Assembly (NCBI GenBank): GCA_033439295.1
Contig: JAVTLE010000007.1
Location: 1 to 64,000 of the forward strand
From: Deuterostichococcus epilithicus
Lineage: Eukaryota; Chlorophyta; Trebouxiophyceae; Prasiolales; Stichococcaceae
DNA: 64,000 nucleotides
Direction: 5' to 3'
In this document: positions 11,125-21,793 of the stretch, piece after piece
Position numbering within the stretch: the stretch's first letter is position 1
How the letters are laid out: the number at the start of each line of letters is the position of its first letter
Notes under the pieces: generated by a model
What the model was told of the DNA's origin: nothing
The model's database searches: none
Seen by the model: only the letters and a program-made list of their open reading frames with translations
Position numbers and translations under genes: made by a program

Positions 11125-12720
11125 TCAGTCACGCACCAGTCGAGCCTTGGAACAAAGGCACATACCAGCAAATGCAAGATCGAGTTTCACGTAGTTGGTC
11201 ATAAAGCAACATGCGTGCCTAGTGCACCAACGGGCATCACGCCCTGCGCACCCGGAAATCACAAGGTAGATTACATCAGGGATCCAGAGTCTGCAAGCCA
11301 CCAGTGCACAGGCCAGCTGCATAGGCGTGAGCAGCGCCAAGCAGTCGGTAAGGTGGTCCAGAAACACATCCGCGGCACCTTTGCCGCAATCCACTGCATG
11401 CTGCAGGAGCAAGGGTTTCTGCCCTTTCGCATGCCAAGCGGTGGCTGGGGTAGCACTGTCAGCCTTGCAGCGTGGCAGGCTGTGGGCCAGCTAGGCGACA
11501 CACGCACAAGATGCACACACCATGCACAGCTATAAGCATCATGTTACATAAGTGCCTATCAGTGACATTCACCACGTGCCGATGATCCTGCTGCAGCATC
11601 TCGGCCGTTGTTAGACAGCGCTGCTTGACAGTTGTGATCTTGGCCATATACTTGCCGTGGCGTTCTTGCAGCCCAGCATGCTGCTCCGCAGTGAGTTGCA
11701 GTTGTTTCTGCAGCCATAAATACATATCCCATCTGTCATGGATCACATGGATACATCATCTGTCATCTGTAGAAGCCACCGGCCTGTCACGTCCATGCAT
11801 AGCACAGCCTGGCGCACCAGCGTTTGTGTCCACACGGGCTCAGGCGCTGCTCCATAAGTGGCCAGGCTTTCCTCGAGCAAACCCTCGAAGAACCGAGACC
11901 ACTATCGATGCCGTCTCTGTCCCTTTGAGACTGGAACAGAACTGCAATCGTTGACTGCGGCTGTTTCAGTACCAAAACCTGCTCTGTATGAGTGCTGCTT
12001 GTGCAGATGCCAAGATGTATCTTGTTTGCCACAGCCTTTGTAAGCTTGGCACGCTGCTAGTGATCATTGTACTCAGCTGGCCAGCGCGAAGATGGCCGAC
12101 AGCTTCTGCTCGGCTTGCGCTGATGCAGCCTCAGCAGTGCTCAATGACACGAGCGCCTCGCAAGCTTGCACTACTTCCTATGCGTCAGCCGCGAGATTGT
12201 GACGCCAGCTGAAAAGCGAAGCTTCGAATGAGCAGCCCGATTGCAACCTTCGTGAAAGCTGCTCTTTGCGCACCTTCGTGTATGCTGCCACACTGTCTGG
12301 ACGCAGAGGGAGTACATCTGTTACCTAGACCATTGCGCAGTCCATGCTCAGCCCGCGACACAGCCTGAGAAGGCCTGCCAGTGCCGCTGTTGTAGTACTA
12401 CTGTGGTGTTCTTGACCTTTCGCAACATCCTGCGTCACGATGTCGAGTCGAAGCTTTAGGTTGTGGCAATAGGCGCACACCGTGCTTTGAAATTTCTCAG
12501 CCACAGCACCAAAACGCTGCCAACTATGCATGCTTGCCATACATACCTGGTCGATGATTGAATGTCGCGCATGATCCGCTAGGCATTGCTTGCGCCGCAA
12601 CAGCGCAGCGTGCAAGTGCGTGTTCTTCGCGGCCAGCGTAGGGCGCAGCTGCTCCGGGTGCGCCAGCCGCTCTTGCAAGCTCAGCACCCGCTGTTCTATC
12701 TGCTTGAGCTCCTTTGACAT
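11125..12720 (-). CDS. Coiled-coil protein, family not recognised
   Basis: Minus-strand gene read from exons 12547-12720, 12417-12516 and 11573-11707 and a last exon from 11400 down to a stop near 11125. Exon 1 ends at GTATGT, and the others have CAG acceptors. Exon 1 starts MSKELKQIEQRVLSLQ and is rich in Leu heptads, and exon 3 continues a charged helix. The last exon reads DHLTDCLALLTPMQLACALV and then WIPDV, a pattern I associate loosely with the C-terminal segment of some algal bZIP-type regulators; this is a guess. Junctions between 11708 and 12416 are unresolved, and the start may lie further upstream. It is transcribed away from the HSP70-like gene. Confidence 0.45.
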
Positions 12721-13554
12721 GGCGTTTAGCTGCTATGGAGCCAAGATTGCTGTGAAGCCCTGACGTGTCTTCGCGATTTTAGACGACGAAGCCACCTCAG
12801 AAGCTGGCCCTGTTTGCTTGTTCGGGGTAGGTGCTCATCTCAACGTGAATCAACGGCGAGGATGTTGCGGCCCTGCCATTGTTGAAGCTTTCTAAGGAGC
12901 GGTCGCGACTCGACTACGCCGCGTTGCGAGCCTCCTGGCAGCGGGGCCACGAGAACGACCCCAGCTGGCCGCGCGAGCTTCCACACTTCACCGCGATCCC
13001 GCCGCATTCTTCGAGGTCAGTGTGCGCAAAGCGAGGACGCTTCTTTGTCCTTATGTGCCGTGATCACGAGGCTGATCGCTATGTCCTGTGGGGAAGAGAT
13101 AGATGTTACACCCTGTCGCAAGCCTTGGGGGCCTGGAAGGGTGTTCGGCACGGGGTGGCCTCCCTACTGCAAATGGTGACCATGTGGCACAAATTAGTTG
13201 ATCAAGCTTCGGAGGGGGACAAGCATCCCAAGTGGGGGGAGCCATCCCATGTGTCAGGGTGACAGAGGACGACCACACCTGCGTGGCGTGCTTCTCACCA
13301 GACTGGCACGTTGTTCTTTGTGCAGGCTCTGTGACGAGCATCATCACGCACGTGTGTCAAGCGGGGTGGCTGGGCTTGCAGACCGCAAATCAACCAGTGA
13401 TCCAGTTGACCTTCTGGCTGGACAGCTCTCATGCGTGCACAACGTGTTATCTGAGACTTGGCAGATCTGGCCGGGATGACATGACATAGCCACTTGATGT
13501 TGTCACACGCGAATCATCAGTAGTAGCCGAGGAATGCATTGCAGCAGCACGCAT
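12721..13554. other. Upstream region of HSP70-like gene 1, with an exon-like patch
   Basis: At 12861-13015 the plus strand has an open, GC3-rich stretch (..LLKLSKERSRLDYAALRASW..) ending in Arg before GTCAGT. It looks coding, but no upstream acceptor or matching downstream exon was found, and I recognise no family. The rest should hold the promoters of the two divergently transcribed genes. Confidence 0.35.
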
Positions 13555-16500
13555 ATGGCCCATGAAGCAGCAAACGGCCGGGCTCCTGCGATAGGATGTG
13601 ACCTTGGCACCACACATAGGTGCATGCGATATGCGCAGCACACCGTTGCCTTAAGCGATGTACACACGTTTGCACAGGACTGACACTTTGGTGCTGATTT
13701 GCGTCTTTCAACGCAGCTGTGTTGCATACATCGGCAATGATGGCCGACCGGTCATTATCAAAACACGTGACGGCGAGAAGACAATGCCATCGCACGGTAA
13801 TTCTCGTGCTCTGGCGTGTTTCCACAACATGGGCCCCTCAGCGGCTGCCGGTGTAGGTTGCCATTGTGGCTTTCATTGGTTCAGATCCTTGTTTCAGTTT
13901 TACGTAGTGGCTTTCACCCGAACGGGTCGCATCGTTGGTTCGCGCGCCAAAACGGATGTGAGGGTCAAGGTCCCACCGGCAGTGCTTGGCCACCAATTGC
14001 TTGCGTCGGCAACATGAGCCACAGGTTCAAGTGGCTGCACACATGTCAGAAGACCTGCCAACAAATGCTCCGCAGACAGAGAAAGACGACCGGTACACGA
14101 TCTACGATGCAAAGCGCTTGCTGGGCAAGTCCTATGATGACCCAGAGGTGTCTATTTTGTTCTCCGCCAGCCTTTTTCTGGCAGGGTTGCAGCTTGTTAC
14201 ATTACGCAGATTTGGGCCGAAATAGCAGGCAGTGGCTCACCGCAACTGTTGTGAACATGCAGGTGGCTGAGGATATGCAAGTGTGGCCTTTCACAGTGAT
14301 TCGAGATGATGCAGGCCTTCCTAAATACCAGGGTGCACAAAGCTTCCTCTGCATCAATGCATGTTTCTCATGGGCTTTCTACCAACGTGGGCATGGCTGT
14401 GGCACATGTCTTTTCAGCGAGCCCTGTGCATAATGCAAAAGGCAGAGCAGACGCAAAGCGTGTCAATTGGTTCAGCAGCACTCGAGACCATCTGCATATG
14501 CGCAATCTGTCAGCAGTGGAACAGCTACAGCAGTTACAGCATTTCAGTGGCATGGTGCTGAATACTCGCCTTGACGCTTTGCGTGTTGCTGCACGCTTTC
14601 GTGTTCCCATGGCATCATCATGCATCATTGTGCAGCGAGCAGTACTGTTAGGTGATGGCCGGCAGGTCCTCGGCGCAGATGCTGTTGATGGCTGTCAAGA
14701 TTGGTGACACAGTACACCTGCTTGATGTTGACTTTGCAGCTTAGAATGCTTAGGGCAAGCAATGCTTGTCCTGTCTGCCGCAGGCCAGACTGTGTGCAGG
14801 GCGCGCGCCGACAGCCCTGCTGGAAATCATGATACCTGCTTGGTGCAGCTCTGCTAAACAATCTTCGTCATCGTCGCAGTACAAGAGCGCGGTCAAGAGG
14901 TGCTGTACGCGCCCGAACAAATCAGTGGAATGGTGCTGGCAGAGATGCGAGATGCAGCGCAGCAGCACTTTGGGTCCGACAAGCTCGTCGCTGATGTAGT
15001 CATTACTGTTCCGGCGTACTTCAACGACGACCAACGGCAGGTGACCACATCTTAACGAACTGCTGGGAAGGCGACCAGGCGTGTATGGACATCAAGTGCA
15101 GGCTGTTACATGGTGTCAACTGACCAATAAGCTACACATTAGTGATGTTCGTCCCCAAGGTGTTGACTCTCACTTGGATTTTAGGATGTCCGCCAGACTC
15201 CTTGGTCCTAGGCTTTGCCTAGGACCTACCGACTGATGCTGCTCTTGCATGTCACAGACTCACTTCAACCGGTGTGACTGATGCAAGTGCCGAGCAGTGC
15301 TCAGTGAGCCGAATAGCCACACTAAGTGCACCTGACCTGTGTTCTCAAGGAAGTCTTGGCTGCGACCTCCATGTCTGCGGCCTCTACTGGCTGCAGGCCA
15401 CGGTCGCCGCAGCAACTATTGCCAGGCTGAATGTGCTGCACATCATCAACGAGCCCACTGCGGCGGCACTGGCATTTGGGTATTCAAAGCTACCGACTGC
15501 ATAGTCTGCACATATGTTGCCGATAGATGACCACCTGCCATTGATGCAGCAACCCATGCCTCTTGCGACCGCTGGATTGTAATGCATTCCCAAACAGGGG
15601 GAGCTGTTTGCTGTCAGCCTGAGCTACCATCATTCATTTCCGTTTGCTTTGCTTTGCAGCCTCGGTAATCCACCTGGCCACGACAAACGCAATGTGCTGG
15701 TCTTCGACCTGGGGGGCGGCACATTCGACACAGTGCTGCTCGAGCTTTCGCATGACCTATTGGAGGTGTGCATTGTCTGCTTGTTGTTGCTCTCATCGGA
15801 CAGCTCATGAAAAGCTCAGCCTGATCTTGCTTTGCCGTGGGTCGCAAGTGTGCGGCAGCACGTCAATCTGCCAGGCTGTAAACCATCACAGACTAATCGG
15901 TGGCATCGATTTGCAACCGCGTGTGCATTTGATGGCCCGCAGGTGCGAAATGTTGGAGGCGATACCCATCTTGGCGGCCAGGACTTTGACTGGCAACTCA
16001 TGAAGCTCGCTCTGCGGGTGCGCCAGGGTTTCAGCGTCAATGATCCTGCATGGTGCAGGTCAACCTCATGGAGCTTCTTATGAGATCTTTGCAACCAGAA
16101 CCTGCGGTTTTGGTCAATTCACCCGGATGGTGGAAACCCCTGTCACCGTCGTTTGCTTGTCATTTGCAGTCATGGGACGCACTGCATCCGCATATCACCA
16201 TTGACAATGGCAGCAAGGCTTGGCGCCGGCTGCGCTTGGCCTGCGAGCTGGCGAAGAAGGAGCTGTCAAAGTCCGATGTCTCGGCCATCGACATGGCAAG
16301 CCTTGTTGACGATGAGGCACGCCAGTCAACTTCAGTGGGCGGCCCTCTGCTTCTGCTGTTATTCCCATGAAACAGAGCACAGTCAGCGAGTGTCATGACA
16401 TAGCCTGCACACCCTATCCCACAAGACAGCTGCTGTCTTATCCGCACATCATCATTGAGTGCTCGTCAAAGCTCGTGCTGTCTGTTCACACATGTGCCGT

Positions 16501-19500
16501 CGCTACTCATATGAGAGGTCTGTCAGGCGAGATTGGGTCCGCCAGGCACAGCAGTGCGCCGTCTTGTGATTGCAGGACCTTTTCATCGAGATCGACAGGG
16601 AAGAGTTTGAGTTCGAGTGCTCGTCGCTGTTCGACCGCTGCATGGCGCAGGTCACATCGCTGCTGGAGGAGGCCTGTGTTTTGCCGGTGCGTGCAAGAGA
16701 TGGCAGCAGAGTCGCAAGCCACCCAAGTTACGTTCACTCTCTGTTGCCGCTGTTGCCTCAGGGCGCACGCGGCAGAGCATCACCGCTTGCCCAAGCTTGC
16801 CCCGGCTGCAGCGTCCGCAGCGCAAAGCTGCATCTGACTCTCAGTGCCATCACATATCCAGCACCACCTGCATCGGACACTTGGCGCCACATTGTTTGTC
16901 ACGGTGATTGCACTGTGGAGCATTACCCACCGGCACCCATGCACGCAATGTGCAGCATTGCGACGACAGGACTTTCCTGTATACGCCAGGCCAAATGTTA
17001 TCAGAGTGTTATCGTGATAAATAGAGTTGCAAGACCTTCCGGAAGCGCGAATCTCCTGCATGTGCAGGATACACGGCATTTCGTGCGTGCTTTGGCTGGC
17101 CGAGGTGCATCGTGTGTTGATGGACGGCAACGCCCACTGCATGCCGACCTATGGCCACAACACTTTGGCAGCCGCAGTCAAGAGCCCTGCCTCAGGGTAC
17201 GCAGCCGCGGATTTTTCACCGCTGTGATGTGTGAGCAGGCACAGGTGCACGATGTGGTGGTCGTCGGCGGCGCGTCTCGTGTGCCTGGGCTGCGGGAACG
17301 TTTGGAGGAGCTTTTTCCGGCGCACTGCCAGGCCAAGCTGCACATGACAGATGCCATCGTGGATGCGGTGCGCTTGTGCGGACCCCCCTGTGAGATTTTG
17401 CCCCCAAGACCGTCGGTGCTGCCATCAAGGTGCCCATCGGGCCGGTGGTGCGGGATTTGGGATGGGAACAATGTACGTAGCTGTGCATTGTGTGGGCATC
17501 GTGCAATGCATCTTGGCCGCGAGCATTCCTGCTGATAAGGTTGTGATATCTTGCATTTTTTGCCGATAGCACCTGTTGTCTTCCCTAATATACCGTGCAA
17601 CGCAATGACGCAGGATGAGGCGGTGGCAATTGGCGCAGCAGTGATGGCCGCGCAGAAATCGGATGTGCCGGTGAGCCCCTGCCCCCTCCATAGCTTTCTC
17701 AAACCAGTGCTCGGGTGCCAAATGCAAGACCACGTATACTGTAATACACGGACCATGGCCTGCACCTGGTCCTGTACCCCCTGCAATGTCGCCCTCACAT
17801 GCTGTGCACGATGCATCAAGCTGAAGCCAGGCAGCCACCCGTCAGTCCGCAGAACAGCGCTGCCATCAGGCTCAAACCAGCGCAACAGCAATGCATGCAC
17901 ACTGTGGCCGGCGGTGACACGTGTGAGACTCTGCTGCTCCATGCAGGACACCTGGTGCATGGGGGGCGCAGCACTGTCAACTTATCATCCTCCGAGCCCC
18001 AAAGTCGTGGATGCCACGGCAATGACGCTCGGCATCCAGCACGGCAACCTGAAAAAGATGGTGAGACCCTCTTTTCAAAGCCCTTTCTATGCCTTGCGTG
18101 CTCAGATTCTGATTGCAGCGCCCTTGACACTAGCTGCAGAGGACGTGAGCGTGCATCATAAGGGTCAGGTCCACCTTGATGCGCTGATCAGTGCCCCTGT
18201 CCACTGGGCCAAGTTGGGCGGAGAATATTGCACAACAGTGACGAAAATGGCCTGTCATGCCAACGTTGCTGAACAGCTTGAGCCTGACAGACGCAAGATG
18301 AACTGTCATCCTCAATGACACACAATTGCAACAGTACCAACATGTGCACAATTTGAGAGCAATGCTCACGGTGCTACTATCACAGCGATTGCTCTGAACA
18401 TTGATGGCACCACCGTCTGGGCCTCGGGCATGCTTCTCAGGAGCCACTGTACAGCACTGCCGGCTTTCAGCAGCCATGTCAAGCACCTTGCGGGAACAAT
18501 TGCGTGGCACATTGTGTGCCGAACAGCACACATGAATGAGCGTGGAGGACTGGTCTCAGAGAAGGCTTGGAGACAAGCCTCGCATTGTGTTTGCCTCGCT
18601 TGGTATGCTTTGCTGCAGCTATCATAATACTTGCGCTTGTATGTTGCTGTTCAGCACGTGCTCATTGCCAAAGGGTCACGGCTGCCGGCGCAAGGGAGTC
18701 AGCACTTCACAACGCTGATGGACAACCAGACGGTTATCAATTTTGAGGTAACAAATGATAGCTCTTATAAAAGCGAAGTTCCTTTACCACTGTGCTGCTG
18801 GCACTGGCATTCCCAGGCGTCACTGAACCGAATAAACTTAGTCAAGTGGTACTAGTCATCGATGTCATAATGCATTTCGTACTACTGGCCCCATGTCTGG
18901 CCTGTCAGATTCGTGTAGAGAACACATTTTGAAATACTTTTCAATCAGGGTTTCACCAATCGATCCACGTACGTAGTGTCTTGCCCATGTGGCGCAACAC
19001 CTGTTGAATGTAGTACTGCTGCCCTGCTACAGCAAGGAACTTATTTGGCAATTACTGCAAGCGCAGGTGTTTGAGGGCGAGCATACGTACACCTGCGACA
19101 ACCATATGCTGGGAAGATTTCAGATGCCCAACATCGCGAGAGGTCCTGCTGGAATGGCGAACATTGTCGTGGTGATGCGCATCAACGAAAATGGTGTTCT
19201 GCACACCACCGCTGTCGACCAGTTTTCAGGTGATGTGATGATGTTGCAGCCTGGCTCGTCCATGCCATGATGGGCAAGTGATCCAACAGACAATTCTAAG
19301 CTTGCATACCTGGTGCGGACGTCCCACTGTACTTCCACCTGCACTCAACAAAGCTGCACATTCACAGCTCGCTGATGTTGCTGACAAGTCAATCTGTGAT
19401 ATACATGTCTTGCAGGCCTTGAGCGCCAGCTTGTGGTCACTGCCATGAATCGAGCCGACTCTGCAGCTGTTGTCGAGATGTCACGGCAACAAGACGTTTC

Positions 19501-19630
19501 CAGCACCCTGCGCAACAGGAGGACAGACGCTGGAGCCTACCCGCAACAGAATGGCGTTAGCAGCGCAAAGTCGAATGAAAATTCGAGAAACGCTCCCGTC
19601 AAGCGGAGCTCAAAAACGACAGGATTCTGA
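13555..19630 (+). CDS. HSP70-like chaperone, paralogue 1
   Basis: Seventeen exons, all in phase: 13555-13619, 13717-13796, 13908-13957, 14025-14147, 14263-14332, 14880-15040, 15397-15479, 15660-15765, 15943-16017, 16170-16316, 16576-16686, 17239-17367, 17614-17670, 17947-18060, 18655-18747, 19067-19229, 19416-19630, about 613 residues. Start MAHEAANGRAPAIGCDLGTT. ATPase motifs are present: DLGTT, DAKRLLG (catalytic Lys), VPAYFND, NEPTAAA, FDLGGGTFD, GDTHLGG, VVGGASRVPG. The substrate-binding beta domain follows (VFEGE...). The usual DLLLLD linker is replaced by PKVVDA. After the beta domain only about 65 Ser/Lys-rich residues remain, so the helical lid and EEVD tail are absent. No signal peptide, so probably cytosolic. 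One intron (16317) starts GC. This is an ATP-dependent chaperone fold by homology; the function of a lidless form is inference. Confidence 0.9.
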
Positions 19631-19777
19631 TTGCTTAAAATTGTGCGTTCAGGCCGCCATTGGTCAAGTACGCAATGGGAACACTTCGTCGCTTTCAGCA
19701 AGTGTTGAGGAGCTGCACCTGATGTGAAGCCAGCGCAGCAATTCCGGCAGCTTTGATTTTGCAAGATGCCAGAATCT

Positions 19778-19874
19778 TCTGTGTTGATGGTATGTTATTC
19801 AGTTGTAAGCTTTCCGTCTCTTCACACCGATCTCTCTGCGACTATCTGCCGTGTAATCCGCAGAACCTACAACA
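19778..19874 (+). repeat. LTR-A 3'-end fragment
   Basis: Matches the last ~95 bases of LTR-A (TGTAAGC, CTTCACACCGA, TGCGACTATCT, then ...CAACA) with substitutions. It is followed by a decayed primer-site-like GGTTGTAGGCCCC, so it is the relic of a family A insertion, cut off on both sides. Confidence 0.75.
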
Positions 19875-19884
19875 GGTTGTAGGC

Positions 19885-20540
19885 CCCGATGTTGTATTAG
19901 GGCCAGAACGGTATGTTAGTACCATTAGGGTATGCAGGGTTATTTATATCTCGTGTTTTCGTGTCCATAACGCAGCTCGCAGCATACGAGTGCAGCTTGC
20001 AGGAGGCGTTGGATCTTGGGCGCGTGATGCTTGTCGTAAAGCGCATGTGCTGAGGGTTTAAGAGCTGCTTAATGCTCTCACAACTGTAAGCCTTCCACCC
20101 TCAACTGAGCCACCGAACCTCTGCCACTGCAATCCCCGATTAGCCGTCGGCAGATTTCGCAACACACACGCTAACACGCAACGAAAAATGGAAAGCAAAC
20201 GTCGGTCAGTACTTTCGAGAAGCTTCTTGGTGGAGGTCAAGCTTGCTCAACTTGCAAGAATCCCACAAGGTGCCGTCGTCGAAAGTGACGACACTGTTGC
20301 ATATGCAACGTGCACGGCCAGCCATGTGTCCAAGTTGGGCTGCATCGGCGACCCAGCCGACTTTCCACCTTCCTTAGCATAGTGCCCAAGGCGGCTCCTA
20401 AGGTGGCACCCACTATGGCACCCAGCACAGCGCGCAAATTACGCCCGGCAGGACACCCACTTGCCCATAGTGCAGCCATTGCGAAAACCCCACAGCTATG
20501 GCACTCTAACTACGGTCATCTCGTCTACAGCCTTTGGCTC
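19885..20540 (+). mobile_element. Deleted copia B relic (LTR plus internal scraps)
   Basis: An LTR-B runs to about 20164, followed at 20165-20540 by leader and patches of the gag-to-integrase region, including a decayed version of the protease-integrase spacer and the LWH..YGHL zinc-finger start. Most of the internal region is gone and the coding part is heavily broken. It is clearly older than the intact B element at 21392. Confidence 0.75.
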
Positions 20541-20866
20541 CGCCAGAGATGCTTTTGCTTCCTGATCACCGAGGAAGGGACAGACGCAGTGTGGGGGTAT
20601 GTGTGGGTGAGGGTGATGTGGACCGTGGTGCATGCATGCCGAATACACTGCTGAGCACTACCTTGGCCTACCTAGTAGCTTTAAAAGTGATTGACAATAG
20701 GCCATGCCGAAGCTCTGAAGCACAGGTAATGCGATCACTGGGCCGCGATGATCGGGAATTTGTCTGGATAGAGCTGATGCACGTAGTGCAACATGGGTTT
20801 TACGTGCCAAATTCACATGAAGTGCGTGACAAGGAGCGAACGCATGTGAGTAACCTGTTTCCGCGT
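20541..20866. other. Unassigned stretch
   Basis: No gene seen. It may be further decayed retroelement sequence between the relic and the solo LTR; I see no identifiable domain. Confidence 0.5.
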
Positions 20867-21324
20867 TGTTGCAAAATCTGCCAACGGCTAATCGGGGATC
20901 CAGTGGCAGGGGTCGGTCTCTCGGTTGAGAGTGGAAGGCTTACAGTTGTGAGCGTAATGGGCAGCTCTTAAACCCACGACATATGCGCTTTACGACAAGC
21001 TCACTGTTGAGATTAGTGCATTAAGGTCGGTATTGTTAGTACCTAATGGCACAGCTCCTTATGTTCAGCACGTGTTGATTGAGCTGCACCTGACGTGAAG
21101 CGAGTGCACCAGCTCTAGCAGCTTCGATGGGCTAAACGCGAGAACCTTCCGTATTGATAGTATAAGAGCACTCGACGTGCTCATAACTGTAAGCCTTCCG
21201 TCTCCTCACACCGAACTCTGTGCGACTATCTCCGTCTAGTCCACAGAACCTTCAATGCTCACTAACAATACCGTTCTGATCGTATGGAAATTCACTTATG
21301 TATGGAAACTCACTGATCTCAACA
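20867..21324 (-). repeat. Solo LTR-B, inverted, split by a nested LTR-A
   Basis: Outer ends read TGTTGC...CTCAACA, the reverse complement of LTR-B. Both sides carry CGCGT (20862-20866 and 21325-21329), a perfect 5-bp target-site duplication. About 70 bases of the middle are missing. A solo LTR-A occupies 21005-21257. Confidence 0.85.
21005..21257 (+). repeat. Solo LTR-A nested in LTR-B
   Basis: Exactly 253 bp, aligning end to end with LTR-A, flanked by CTCAC at 21000-21004 and 21258-21262. It inserted into the inverted LTR-B and was then reduced to one LTR by recombination. Confidence 0.9.
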
Positions 21325-21391
21325 CGCGTTATGGGCAGAGTCCACAGCGGCACCCCTAGTTCGTCGCACAAGCTTGCTGCTGATGGATATG

Positions 21392-21666
21392 TGTTGAGAT
21401 TAGTGCATTCGGAACGGTATTGTTAGTACCGTTAGGGTATGCAAGGTTATGAGTAGCTCGTGTTCATGACGCTGCAGCTCGCAGCATACGAGTGCAGCTC
21501 GCAGGAGGCGTTGGATCATGGGCGCGTGATGCTTGTCGTAAAGCGCATGTGTTGTGGGTATAAGAGCTGCCCAATGCGCTCACAATTGTAAGCCTTCCAC
21601 TCTCAACTGAGACACCGAACCCCTGCCACTGCAATCCCCGATTAGCCTTCGGCAGGTTTCGCAACA
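21392..21666 (+). repeat. LTR-B, 5' LTR
   Basis: 275 bp, TGTTGAG...GCAACA. It holds TATAAGAGC at 21559-21567 and TGTAA at 21587-21591, so start and poly(A) signals lie close together and the R region must be short. Confidence 0.95.
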
Positions 21667-21678
21667 GGTTATGGGCCC
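21667..21678 (+). promoter_or_regulatory. Copia B primer-binding site (initiator tRNA-Met, internal)
   Basis: GGTTATGGGCCC immediately after the 5' LTR is complementary to the anticodon arm of initiator tRNA-Met, exactly as in family A although the LTRs have diverged. Confidence 0.75.
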
Positions 21679-21793
21679 TCACACGCTAACGCGCAATTAA
21701 CGTGTGAAAGCAAACGTTCTGAGAACAACGTTTGGTTGAGTTTCTTGGTGAAGGCCAAGCACGCAAAAGCTTGCAAGAAACTCAGACGTCGTC

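Noticed and set aside
18061-18654. Extra exons inside the long HSP70-1 intron
   Set aside because: The same junction in paralogue 2 (31238/31455) joins directly in phase without any extra exon.
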